This document shows, piece by piece, positions 37,585 through 47,888 of a stretch of 64,000 bases of DNA; the stretch's first letter is position 1, and each line of letters opens with the position of its first letter. Origin of the DNA: Hansfordia pulvinata (Eukaryota > Ascomycota > Sordariomycetes > Xylariales). A program made the position numbers and the translations under genes. The notes below the pieces were generated by a model. That model worked only from the letters and a program-made list of their open reading frames with translations, ran no database searches and was not told the origin of the DNA. The stretch lies in contig BJKQ01000016.1 in NCBI GenBank assembly GCA_006538405.1, positions 868,001-932,000 of the forward strand, in the 5' to 3' direction.

Positions 37585-38637
37585 ATGGCGCCGGAAGTGA
37601 CCGAGATCCTCTTGCTTCGGCACGGCCACCGCATGGCCTGGACGGTCGACCCCGCCACCGGCGAGTACAAGTCCACCCACCCCTTCCCGACCGGCTTGCC
37701 CGCCGACCCGCCTCTGGTTGCCCACGGCGCCACGCAGGCCCAAGAGCTGGCCGATTGGCTTGTCAGGGACAGCAGTGACTCGGGCGGGCGCGGCGGAGGT
37801 GGTGGTGGTTTGGCCGCCTTGGCCCGCCGCGGCCGTCTGCGCATCTACTCGAGCCCGTGGTACCGCTGCTTGGAGACGCTGCGGCCCACCGTGCGGCGCC
37901 TCGCGGAGGCCGGGGCCGAAGGTGGCGGTGCGGCCGTCACTGTGCGCGCGGACCGCGGCGTGGGGGAATGGTTCGGCAAAGCGTGGTTCGCGCAGCCCAC
38001 CCCCGCAAGTCCGGAGCGCCTGCGCCGCGAATTCTTCCCGTTCGTCGAGGACGCGACACCTGAGCGGCCCGCCGCCGCGCTTCCGCATCCCCGCGGGGAG
38101 CGCATTGCCGAGCTGCATGATCGCGTGGCCCGGGCACTGGACTTCATTGTGCAAGAGGTCGAGAGGGAGCATAGACCCCGCGGGGCGAGTCGGGATGAGG
38201 AGGAAGGAGAAGGCGGCATCACATTGCTCATCTGTGGCCACGCGGCGCAGATTGTAGCTGCGGGCCGCGCGCTGACCGGGCTCATGCCTCAGGACCCCGA
38301 TGTCGAGGACTTCCGCTGCTATACCGCCGGCATTAGCAAGTTCGTGCGGCGGCAAAGGCCTGCGGAGAGCCAGGATGGGAACGGCGAGGACATCGATTGG
38401 CGGGGCAAGGGTGTCGCCGGAGGATGGGACTGTGTGCTGAACAGCTGGTGTGGCCACCTCAGCGGCGGAGAGGAGAGGGGCTGGCACTTCCACGGCGACG
38501 AGAGCTTCGACTCGTACGCACCGCTGGAGGAGACGGCTACCCCAAAGGATGGGTCTGTGGGTATCGGGGGCCGAGACGGCGGCAGGGAGCCGGACAGGGG
38601 CTCGAAGTCCACGGCCGAAGGGAAAGCCGTATTGTAG
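37585..38637 (+). CDS. histidine phosphatase superfamily protein, Tfc7-like
   Basis: Single exon, 350 aa. The ATG at 37585 is directly before EVTEILLLRHGHRM, the RHG signature with the phosphorylated His at about residue 13; longer open frame upstream lacks homology-like content. Other active-site marks are the SSPWYRCLET segment (Arg), GEWFG, and CGHAA with the second catalytic His (about 219). A long loop and a C-terminal extension (HFHGDESFDSYAPL) match the fungal phosphoglycerate-mutase-like subgroup that includes the 55-kDa subunit of RNA polymerase III factor TFIIIC (Tfc7) and UBASH3-like phosphatases. A Gly run (about 72-77) interrupts the core. Whether it acts as a phosphatase or as a TFIIIC subunit is not decidable here. 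Confidence 0.88.
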   Translation: MAPEVTEILLLRHGHRMAWTVDPATGEYKSTHPFPTGLPADPPLVAHGATQAQELADWLVRDSSDSGGRGGGGGGLAALARRGRLRIYSSPWYRCLETLRPTVRRLAEAGAEGGGAAVTVRADRGVGEWFGKAWFAQPTPASPERLRREFFPFVEDATPERPAAALPHPRGERIAELHDRVARALDFIVQEVEREHRPRGASRDEEEGEGGITLLICGHAAQIVAAGRALTGLMPQDPDVEDFRCYTAGISKFVRRQRPAESQDGNGEDIDWRGKGVAGGWDCVLNSWCGHLSGGEERGWHFHGDESFDSYAPLEETATPKDGSVGIGGRDGGREPDRGSKSTAEGKAVL

Positions 38638-38795
38638 AATCGAGGCCGACAGGACCCGCAAACGGAATCATAATCAATTGCAATTGTCTTGAGACATGAG
38701 ACGCGAGCTGCCTTGATCCATTTCACCTCCAGTTGAGCCTGTATCTGACCACGCACGGCTACGAAAGAACCATGTTAGGATTGATTCTCTCGATT

Positions 38796-38814
38796 CCCCC
38801 CCCCCCCCCCCCCC
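38796..38814. repeat. poly-C tract of 19
   Basis: Nineteen consecutive C on the plus strand, in the 3' flank of the histidine phosphatase gene. The length may be inexact because such runs are error-prone. Confidence 0.9.
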
Positions 38815-39342
38815 TCCGACTACACTACGCTTAGACATCATTAGTATCACGAGTCCCAGGGGGCTTGTCCCCACGGTACCAGTGCATTATTCCATATCTT
38901 TGTAGGCTGAAAACCAGAGTACGGCCTGACAAGCTGTTATAATAACGACTGTCGCGATCCCCTGGCCTCTTCATTGATGTTCAAACCTAAGTGCTAGTGG
39001 CGACCCTTTATCTGCACGCTTTTACAAGCCCGAATCCTTTCCTGCGTTGGGGAAAGTTACTCATTATGTGCAAAAACGCTCTGCCGTGGGTGGCAACCGG
39101 ATTGCGAAGTACTTGCCAGTATGCTACGATACATGCACCCATATTTGGCCACCACTTATAGGTACAAACACAACCTCTTTCAACCTTGAACCTTCTTATT
39201 CAGGCAGCGCGCTCTACAAGCGCACAATTAGCTACCGGGCAATCCGTAAGGATGGATTCTCGGGCTCTCGGATGTGGGTCACCTGGGTGGCGCGAGGGAT
39301 GATGGTGAATGCAATTTTGCCCCTTCACAAAAGTCCATTGCA

Positions 39343-39350
39343 TATATAAA
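39343..39350 (+). promoter_or_regulatory. TATA box of the 39453 gene
   Basis: TATATAAA, 103-110 nt upstream of the ATG at 39453, at a normal distance for a fungal core promoter. Confidence 0.55.
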
Positions 39351-39452
39351 GCCCGCTTCTCGCGTCTGGAATCCCGAATCCCTCTGATCAATCGAGGACG
39401 AGGATGGAAGACAGCTATTTCTTGACCCCGTCGCCCATCACTTCTACGCAAG

Positions 39453-40847
39453 ATGATGTCTTGTGGCCGATTCTTCTGTCTTGGCTTTGCCGCTCTGCAA
39501 GCCTCCACACTCCCTTCCATTGTCTTGGCGGCAGCATCGGGCAAGGTGACAAGCAATAAAATAACAAAGGTGGGGTACGAGTTCGAATCGACGAGCGGCG
39601 ACATCCTCAGAACCGGCATTGCGTTTCTTCCCAACTTGAAGAAATTAAAGGGTAGCAAAGTAAAAGGTCATGCGGGGAAAGACTGGTACATGTCTGTCGA
39701 CACGACCTCCGGGGGTCGGAGAATCATGTATGGCTTTCGGCTGAATGGATCACCCTGTGTGAGTTGGGAGATGAAAGCGCACTGCGGCAGATAGCAGCAG
39801 AAGTGAAAGGCGACATGGTAGGTAACGTCTGCGGCTAATGGCTGGAGTGAGGCTGACGGCAATCTCCCAGGACAAATTTCTGGACCCAAGAAACACTCAC
39901 GTCGAGCTCGAAGGCTTTGATGGGGATTGGCAAGTCCGCTACGAAAAGCTGGAACCAATATGGCCGCAAGTTACGGCTCCCATGATGCTCGAGGGTATAT
40001 ATGATCTCATGGTGATCGGGGCCAAAAGGGAGCCCAATCCACTGCAACGGGACAACGAATACCTGAAGGAATCGTACGCCTTGGTCACTAAAGATTGGTT
40101 CCAATCCGAGTTCCTGAGAGGTCTTTCTGGCGACCAATATGAAGACCCTTTAGCTTGGGTGACGAAAGACGTACTTGCGTTCTTCTCCATATTATTGTCG
40201 AACGCCAAGCTGGCTGGGGATCTCGATACCTTACCTTTCAAGCACTCCAGCCCCAAGATATTGCTGCCAATCATGCCCCGTACTGACTGGACAACGATCT
40301 ACGAACAAATCAAACACAAGATCCCAGGGAACCGCCTTGTGGATATCATCAGAGTCCTAGCCTGCTACAAAGACGAGTGGCAGGACGGAAACATTGAGTG
40401 AGTAGCACGAGCAGCCCCTACTCAAAGCGGTATTATCTGACACATGGCAGGATCGACGGGAAGTACTGTGATGGCACCGTCAGGGACCCCGAGCCGAACG
40501 ACGAGATTGAAAAGCAAACTTGGGAGACCACACACATATTTCACGATAACAGCAAGCAGGAACTGACCAATAGTGAATGGTTCACTAGCATCCAAAACGG
40601 GCAGATGCCCGATGCAATGAGCCAATGGGACGAGGATTATTTCCTTGGTCAAATCGGGCAATTTAGGGCCAAGATGGAGTACGTGTATCGGACTTTTCGC
40701 GAGGTACCGATATGGGAGTTTAGGGGGATAAAGCAGGTTGAGATTTTCGAAATACTCGACTTGATGGTTTCAACCAGGGCAGAGATCATCAGACTCCATG
40801 AGTTGTACCCCCAGGCGCCAAGGGTAGAGGGCGTCAGGGTGCCCTAA
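39453..40847 (+). CDS. secreted fungal protein of unknown function, 3 exons
   Basis: Exons 39453-39758, 39871-40397 and 40451-40847 give 409 aa. Intron 1 is 112 nt (GTGAGT/CCCAG, phase 0) and intron 2 is 53 nt (GTGAGT/GCAG, phase 2). A signal peptide covers about residues 1-26 (hydrophobic, ending SIVLAAA). The mature protein has an N-terminal GYEF.STSGD segment, then a central SPKILLPIMPRTDW motif that I associate with a set of uncharacterised secreted Hypocreales proteins, and a C-terminal helical part rich in Trp and acidic residues. Few cysteines are present. An alternative intron-1 donor at GTAGGT (about 39822) would read in another frame and is less likely. I do not recognise an enzyme. 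Confidence 0.75.
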
Positions 40848-41073
40848 GCTTAGTACTTGATAGTAGTGCGCCCCCTTTTTGTCAAGAGCCTAGCGATACA
40901 GTACAAGGGGAAAGCCATACGAAGGCTGCAATGTGAGTCCGCGAGAAGCGTCCGGAAAGAACCGTGCAGTTATACATGACGGTCATTCTGTGAATGCTGG
41001 CAAGTCCACCAAAACAAGATTGTCTCTTCAATTGCCCCAAATGTTACTGCAGACTCGGAAGAGAGCGGCCTTC

Positions 41074-42800
41074 CTAAGTGGTGATATGATCGGCCGACGC
41101 AAAATTGACCTGCAGAGATGATATCGACGGCGAGAAGAAATATTCACCGCCGCGTGGCACAACCCATCTGGCTCCGAGCTTCGTGACCTTATTCGCGCCA
41201 TCCACCCTTGGGTCCAGGCCCACCATCAGTCTGGGCTTTGCAATCCCGATGATTGGGTCGATCCCAGACTCCGGGACGGGAGGCTGCGCGCGAAACTTAC
41301 CCGGCGGGAAGCTGGCGTTGCTTGCCCAATCTAGACAGAGAAGTTAGATCCGTGTTGCACGCCGGGTCTAGATTCACTTGCCTTCTTGTATCGACTGAAA
41401 ACCGCGCGAGAGGTTGCTTTGATAACAGACAAAAAGCAGACCACGCTCCAATGCGGGGTCTTCGGAACTCCTTTTTTCCTTCACCTCTCGTTCCGTCACT
41501 TCGGGGCCGAAAGGGATGCTGCGGCGAATGATGCGGCGAAATTCAGTTCCTCCAAAATAGTCGAGGTCGGCTCGAGGATTCATCTTGCGCACATGAGCGG
41601 CAAAAGGGCATCTTGCCTGACTACCAGGGTCAAAGCAGAAGTCATTAGGGTCTTCCATTAAAGGGTCATCACGGTGCGGTGTCAAGTCCACGGGAGCCCC
41701 TGCATCTGGATCAGTATGCCGGGCACTGCAGAATGACGCTTCCATGTCACTCACCACTGGGCCAACGCCCGAGGATTCGGGCAGCAAGAAGCTCTGCACC
41801 CGTTGGATCACCTGGTGCTTTCGGAGCGGGCACTTTGAGCGCATTTGCCTCTGTGAACCTGTGAAACTCGGGCACGAGTTGCCGGAGGTATCGGAAGGCC
41901 AAGAAGCTTCCGTCATGCGCCCACGTGGGCCTTGGAATGTCATCTCCCTCACGCCCGACCAGTATCACGCCCTGTCGAATCGGTTCTTCGTAGGGGAGGG
42001 GTCTTGCGCCCGCGTTGATGTCTTTGATCGACGGCTGTGAGACGCCGGCCTTGAACCCAAAACTTGTCGCCGATAAGCATCTGATTCTACCTATGTGGGC
42101 GAGGGCAGACTCACTGTTCGTTGGCATGCTCCTTTCCTGGTCGGGTGTGGCCGTCTAAGCGGGCCACTTGCAGTATGGAAGCTTGGTCCTGCCCGACCTG
42201 GAAGATGTTCTTCACCCGGCTCAAAACCTTCTGGAGCATCGAGTTGTCGCTAGCACTGACCACGATCACGCCATGGATGTCTTTCCGAAACCGTGCGTCC
42301 CAATCCTCGAGATCGTCTCCAATGTTGTCGGCGTCTGCCTTCATGCCATCTTTGAAAATATCGTCGCCGATATCTCCCTGTATGCCGAGCTTTCATGTCT
42401 TGTTAATCTTGTCATTTCTTTCCAGCAGTACATCAACGACTCACAATGTCCAGCCCTCTCTGTGAAAAGGCAATATTCACGCCACTCATAGCTAAGATTG
42501 GCGGGCACACTCCGGCGCTGGCACTCTGTCGTCTTGAGGCGTCAATGCATTCATGACACCATTTGGCTTCCTCCGCAGAGGTAATCAGTGGGAGCAAGGC
42601 CTCCAAGTGTCTTCTGAATGTCGCCACATTTCTCCGCAGAATACGGAAACAAACAAAAGTCTGCGCTCTCTTGGCAAGGCCCTCTCTGTCGCGTCTATCA
42701 GCTCGAAATGCCACTGGTTTGCCAACCACTAAATGGCATGGTCTACTCACAGAATGTCCCCTTGGATATTACCCAAGTCCACAGCCTGCACTTTGGCCAT
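41074..42800 (-). CDS. dye-decolorizing peroxidase (DyP), 6 exons, altered GXXDG motif
   Basis: Exons 42800-42751, 42694-42445, 42389-42115, 42062-41755, 41699-41382 and 41330-41074 give 485 aa; the five introns are 51-56 nt and every junction keeps frame. Family marks are GNIQGDIL at the start, KRAQTFVCFRI, EHFGF..GVSQP, CPFAAHVRKMNPR (proximal haem-ligand His about 330), RIIRRSIPFGPEV (distal Arg), RGLLFVCYQSN, and a C-terminal RGGEYFFSPSI. DyPs oxidise dyes, phenolics and lignin-like compounds with H2O2. The distal acid of the GXXDG motif is missing: the segment reads GFKAG (Ala about 197). Intron 5 has a GC donor (GCAAGT). There is no signal peptide, so it is either intracellular or lacks an upstream exon. 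It is divergent from the FrnE-like gene, 1.7 kb away. Confidence 0.9.
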
Positions 42801-44502
42801 TTCGAGAGTTGCGCTCAGTCAGGAACCCTCTAACAATCGTCTGAAAATTTGGCTGATGCGATTGCACTGTCCGAGAAAGTTTCGTGGTCATGAAATCAAT
42901 ACCGAGTTGAAGGTGATACTGCTCAGTTAAATGGGCATCATTCAGAAGCAATCGCAGTGTGGCTCAGGTTCTCGGCGGTCTTAGAGATCTATATGTGTGT
43001 CTCGGCTGCGCGTTTCGGTGGCCGATTGTAAGTGACAACATGCCGTAATCTCAACCAGCAGTCTTGCCACAGTCTGGTGGCTTGTGCTATAAGTCACGGC
43101 GGCTTTCTTTTCAAGTACTTGCTGATATACAGCTAGCTACTAGCTTTGACCGTCCGGGGGAAGGTGAAGCATGGGTCGAGGAAGATGTTGTACCCGCTGT
43201 CCAGGCATCGCTGGGAGCTATCGCGTCCATCAGAGCAGTCATCCGGCAGCGCGAAGCCAATCTAGATTTCGCTGTAGACTCAGTCGTTGAGTCTGGTTCG
43301 GATGTCGAGCCGATGCGCAGGGCTGCCCGGCACGATGGATGGTCAGCCTCGTCCTGCTCGTCTTGCCTGCTGCATGAAAATGCGCAGGTGCTATGTTGGT
43401 GTGGGGCCTGCACATGAACGTCTCACGGCTCTGGCTCTGGATCCCGACCGCAGCCAGGTTCTTAATGCCCATCAAGACATGGGCCATAAGCATCTGTCAT
43501 GCAACTGGAAGACACGACGGGAACCCCAACCCGGTCCGAAAACCATTCGGGATCCTGTCGCGTCGCTGCAAAACCTGAATCATGGTGAGGGACATGGCCA
43601 CGAAGTTCGAACATGTGGTATGCTCAATCAGTCATACTCGTACCAGAGCGGTCAGCTAGCAAAAGCCCCGGGGTTGAACAAGGTCATAGTAATCGCACGT
43701 GGCTTGAATTGCTCCAGGTACGTGATGATTGGGCGAGGACAGCGGCGATCCAAAATGAGCACACGCCGACCGGTTGATCACCGCTGAGTCCTGACCCAGG
43801 CGTGCCAGGCTTGATTGTACAACAGGGCAACCTCCCTGTGCCGTAGGGACTACGCCGGCTCGTGCCTGGAATTCAAGGTGCTATCAGGGACGCCACTGAA
43901 GAGTTGATGCTTCAGGCGGTTGTTCGTCCGTCTGCCACTCATTCTCTCTCTTTGGAGCACGGCATCTTTTGGCTCGGCGCGAGTGCATTCGGTTGGCCCT
44001 CATCGGCATTCTGTAGTTGGACGTCCGAGGGGCATCCATACGTTAAAGCGACCGCGACGGACCGAACGAATCCAGCCCCGAGTCGGGCGCACAGCTCAAG
44101 TAGCGGCGCAGAGGATCAAGCCTGGTCCGATGCGAGCAGTGGCCGTTGGTGTCGAATCGTTGGCGTTGGAAGAGATCGGGGTGGCGTTCAGGCCGGCGGA
44201 TGAACCAGATGGCCCGAGGCCTGCGCTACGGAGAGAATCTTTGTGCTTGGTGGCCGACTTCTAAGGCTTAGACACAGGGGCGAACTCCACTGGGGCGCGG
44301 CCAGTGGCTGCGCCCGTTGTCCCGGGTCAATTGAACGCACGACGGCATCACTCTCGTCGGGCGCCGAAGCCGCCAACGACCACAGCACCGGCTGCTGGTA
44401 GGCGCTCTTAACGCGTGCGTCTGGCCATTGTGTCTCTTCCTCGAGCCGGATCATGACTGAAATCGCCACAAACTGCCGACAACAGCTGCTCTGCCTCGCA
44501 TC
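42801..44502. other. intergenic spacer between divergent genes
   Basis: 5' regions of the DyP gene and the FrnE-like gene. A TACTCGTAC motif lies near 43635. Open frames near 43064-43417 and 43287-43787 show no domain and overlap each other, so I do not call them. Confidence 0.5.
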
Positions 44503-45237
44503 ATGACTGTCATCCGCATTGACATAATCTCAGACATTGTCTGCGTGGTGAGTCTCATCCTACGGAAAGCGATGGGGACAACGACCTGACCAAGTCCGAA
44601 GTGGTGCTTCATCGGCAAGCGTGTGCTGGATCGAGCCATTGCTCTGTATCGCAAGACGTACCCGGGAGGCAAGGACGACACCTTCGAGATACGGTGGAGG
44701 CCCTACTATCTCGACTACAACCGCTTGTATCCGTCGCCGGAGAGCGTGGACAAGTCCGAGGTCGCCAAGGTCAAGCTGAAGGACTGGAGCGCCGAGAAGA
44801 AGGAGACCGCCAGCAAGCGCGTTCAGCAAGCCGGCCAGGCCGTCGGGATCTCCTTCAGGTGGGGAGGCAAGATCGGCAGCACGCGAGATGCGCACCGCCT
44901 GATCCACCACGCCCAGCAGTCGTGCGGGCCCGACACGGTCGACTCCGTCGTGGAAGGGGTTTTCCAAGGCTACCACCAGCTGGAGCAGGACATTTCTTCG
45001 CGGGAGGTGCTTTGCGCGATCGCGCGTGCGGCCGGCTTGGAACCCAGTGCAGTCAAGGCGTATCTCGAGTCGGACGAGGATGGGGAAGCAGTCGATTCTT
45101 CGGCGAGGGCGAACCGACAAACCGCGCCGCAGGGCGTTCCCCTTTTCATCATACAAGACGCCCACCAGATTGACGGGGCCCAAGATCCCCAAGACTTCAT
45201 GGAAATATTTGTCCAAGTCAAGGAGGCCGAGGTGTAA
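44503..45237 (+). CDS. FrnE/DsbA-like thioredoxin-fold oxidoreductase, 2 exons
   Basis: Exons 44503-44547 (15 codons) and 44602-45237 give 226 aa; the 54-nt intron has GTGAGT, a CTGAC branch point and an AAG acceptor. The start is the typical beta-strand of the DSBA-like family (PF01323), IRIDIISDIVC. It runs straight into the active-site CxxC followed by FIGK, with the intron splitting the motif. The rest matches the family: FEIRWRPYYLD, an all-helical insert with RDAHRLIHHA, GYHQLEQDISSREVLC and AGLEP, then VPLFII near the C-terminus. The CxxC reads C-V-W-C instead of the usual C-P-W-C. It probably acts as a soluble disulfide or glutathione-dependent oxidoreductase; the substrate is unknown. 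No signal peptide is present. Confidence 0.88.
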
Positions 45238-46465
45238 GGATCTGCGCTTACAGCAAGCAGAGCAGACGTGGCTTATGGGTAGTACGCGCATGTGCCCGGT
45301 AGTTCGGTTCATCACACCCACCTCGTCATCATTTCGATGGCTCACTCGACTGCTCGCTCGTGCTGAACATGCACAACACTCGAATCGTGCACCGGAGACA
45401 ATGCAATTTGTCAAGGGCAGCTTGCATGGGACAGTGATTCTTGATGAATAAGGTACCTGGTCCTGTTGACCTTGACGCGGGCCGACCATATCCAGGAACC
45501 AAGACAAGGCAGCGAGACGCCCGCAGGTGCAGCGGCTCGTGGCTTAGAGCCAAGATCAACAGGAATTCTTGTTAGGCATCAGGCAGAGCCAAGAGCAGCA
45601 GTCCCGCCCGAACTTTGTGGAGTCTTTTCTTCTTCTTCTTTTTTTTTTAATTGAAGCGGTCGCCCTCATCGTCTCCCTCGCGTGATTCCGGACGAGCGTC
45701 GAGGGGGATGCGTACAATAATCAGAGCAAATTCGTGCGTTATTAAAAATGGGTTCAAATCTTGGTCAACGTGTTGTCCAGTGCAACACAAGCCACGCCGT
45801 TGCGTGACCTGCACGAGTAAGAGAGGGAACATGCGCGTCATCGCCCAGGAGGAAGCTATCGGGTAGACGTATCCAGGCACATCGGATTGATTCGAGGGGC
45901 CCTGTGGAGCATCCAGGGCCACAATGCAGTTCATGATGAGGCCGAGAGCCCGCGCGGCCACCGACGGCCCCTCACAAACCTGGGGTTTGGCGGCTTTCCC
46001 CGAGCATCTTTGGCCAATAGCTGACGGCGCAACACAATCTCCTTCCCATCTTGGCTACGGCATGTTCCGGCGCTTTCGTGGGGAAACTCTAGCTGCGTCA
46101 GACTAAAGGTGCCCCCAGACGCATTTGATCCCCTGAGCATGGACGAGATGCAATGACTTACTGGAAACAGCATGTTTACTCCTCCTGGACAGTAATGCTA
46201 AGCGACAAACACCTCATCGGGGCTTTTTCTTGCCCCTAGCTCTCTCCCGCAGGGCTGTCTGTATTCTGAGGGACATCCCAAGAACCAAGTTGCTCACGAG
46301 TTCCATCCCGAGCCAAGTCGGATACTCACAAAGCGACGCCGTGGGCGCGCCGTGAGCGCTCTCCAATCAATCTATAAGAAGGCCCAGCAGACCGGGACCT
46401 CTGCAGTTCCCGTCCTTCCCGTCGCGCACCATCTCTCGCAGCTGAACTGAAGACAGACACTCGCC
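45238..46465. other. intergenic spacer
   Basis: 3' region of the FrnE-like gene and promoter of the GH5 gene. A T-rich tract occurs at about 45627-45650. No gene was recognised. Confidence 0.5.
46363..46379 (+). promoter_or_regulatory. CCAAT plus TATA core promoter of the GH5 gene
   Basis: CCAAT at 46363-46367 and TATAA at 46373-46377, about 90-100 nt before the ATG at 46466. The two elements are unusually close together. The following C-rich stretch fits a fungal transcription start region. Confidence 0.5.
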
Positions 46466-47888
46466 ATGAAGAAATCTCTTGCTTTTCTCTGTGGCCTCCA
46501 CGCTTCAGTGGCACTTGCTACCGAGAGCGCCGCATCTCAGCTCAATCGACTCTTCAGCATCAGCAAGATCCATGGTCCGCTGACCAAGCGTGTGCCTAAC
46601 CTGCCAAGTGGCAAGATCCGCGGGGTCAATGTGGGCGGCTGGCTGGTTTCCGAGCCCTGGATGATGGGCGACGAATGGAAGAAGACGATGGGCTGCGGAG
46701 ATGCGGGCTCCGAGTTCGATTGCGTGGCGGCCAAAGGCCAGGCCGAAGCCGACGACAAGTTCAATGCCCACTACGCCAGCTGGATCAAGACGGATGACAT
46801 TCAGAAGATGTCCGACTACGGCTTGAACACCATCAGGATCCCCATCGGCTACTGGAGCTACCGCGACATTGTTGACAGCAGTGAGAAGTTCCCTAACATG
46901 GATCTCAAGCACCTCGACACCATCATTGAAAAGGCCGCAAGCCTCAAGATGTTCGTGGTCATGGACCTTCACGGCGCACCGGGAGCACAGAAAGTGAATG
47001 ATGCTTTTACGGGACAGGTGAGTCCAGCGCTTCATACACATCTGAGACTTCGACCGGCATTTCAAGGTCGCCCCGGCGCAGGGAGACTCTCTAGTGGCAA
47101 GGCCGCTGACGCTTCGTGCAGCTTCTACCTGCCAGCAGTTTGCCGGGCTTCTTCACACAGTACAATTACGACCGCGCTGCCAAATGGCTCACATGGATGA
47201 CCAACCGGATCCACACGACGGATTCGTACAAAGCCACGGTCGGCATAATCGAGGTGGTCAACGAACCGCAGACAGCACGCGACAACGGCGGAATGCCGCA
47301 AGAGGAGAAAGACTCCCTGACCCAGAAGTATTATCCTCAGGCCCTCGCCGCAGTGCGAGACGAGGAGGATAGACTGGGCGTCAACTCGGACGACCGACTC
47401 CACGTGCAGTTCATGGACGACCAATGGGGGGCCGGTAACCCGAAATCGAACCTGCCACAAGACGGGCGCACGGCCTTTGACGACCACAACTACGTTGGGG
47501 GCGCCGTGGCAAGCGACCATGACGATCCCAAGCAGGGCGACTACATGTACTACAGCTGCTTCGACGACGATCGCCTAACTGACGGCGACACCCCGAAGGT
47601 TGTGCAGGAGTTCAGCCTCACGGTAGATGCGAAGATCGAGGATTCGGATGAGTTTTCCCCCAGCAAGGAGGCGAACATGGCCTTTTACAAGCAGTGGTGG
47701 GTTGCGCAACAACGGTTGTACGAGAAGACCAATGGTTGGATATTCTGGACTTGGAAGACCGGCATTGACAACCCCGCTGGTCCTACTCCAAGGCGGTTGA
47801 GATGGGGTGGATTGCCAACTCAGGTGCCGGCCTTGACGACAGCTCAAGCCGCGACGTGTGCAAGGAATACTTCCCAAGCGGAAAATAG
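46466..47888 (+). CDS. GH5 exo-beta-1,3-glucanase, 2 exons, 3' one-base frameshift
   Basis: Exon 1 is 46466-47017 and exon 2 is 47122-47888; the 104-nt intron has GTGAGT and GTGCAG. A signal peptide (about 1-19) is followed by a Kex2-type site LTKR (41-42), then the GH5_9 core: RGVNVGGWLV, GLNTIRIPIGYW, MDLHGAPG, the acid/base Glu in EVVNEP (about 232) and the nucleophile Glu in VVQEFSL (about 347), then WIFWTWKT. The family releases glucose from beta-1,3-glucan ends and is used in wall remodelling. After GIDNP the frame breaks at a run of four C (47772-47775). One extra C restores a normal C-terminus with WSYSKAVEMGW and CKEYFPSGK ending at 47888, 439 aa in total. As written, the frame runs on to 47919 with an unrelated tail. 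It could be a true truncation variant or an assembly error. Confidence 0.88.

Larger units (their letters stand above)
38638..39452. other. intergenic spacer
   Basis: 3' region of the histidine phosphatase gene and promoter of the 39453-40847 gene. It includes a poly-C tract and a TATA box, annotated separately. Nothing else was recognised. Confidence 0.5.

Noticed and set aside
37522..38661. 379-codon minus-strand open frame
   Set aside because: Antisense to the histidine phosphatase gene, which has all catalytic motifs in the other strand.
43064..43787. two overlapping open frames upstream of the DyP gene
   Set aside because: They lie in different frames and have no domain; an opposite-strand frame of similar length exists too, so chance is the simplest explanation.
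44560..45507. 315-codon minus-strand open frame
   Set aside because: Antisense to the FrnE-like gene; no recognisable domain and it overlaps that gene's whole second exon.
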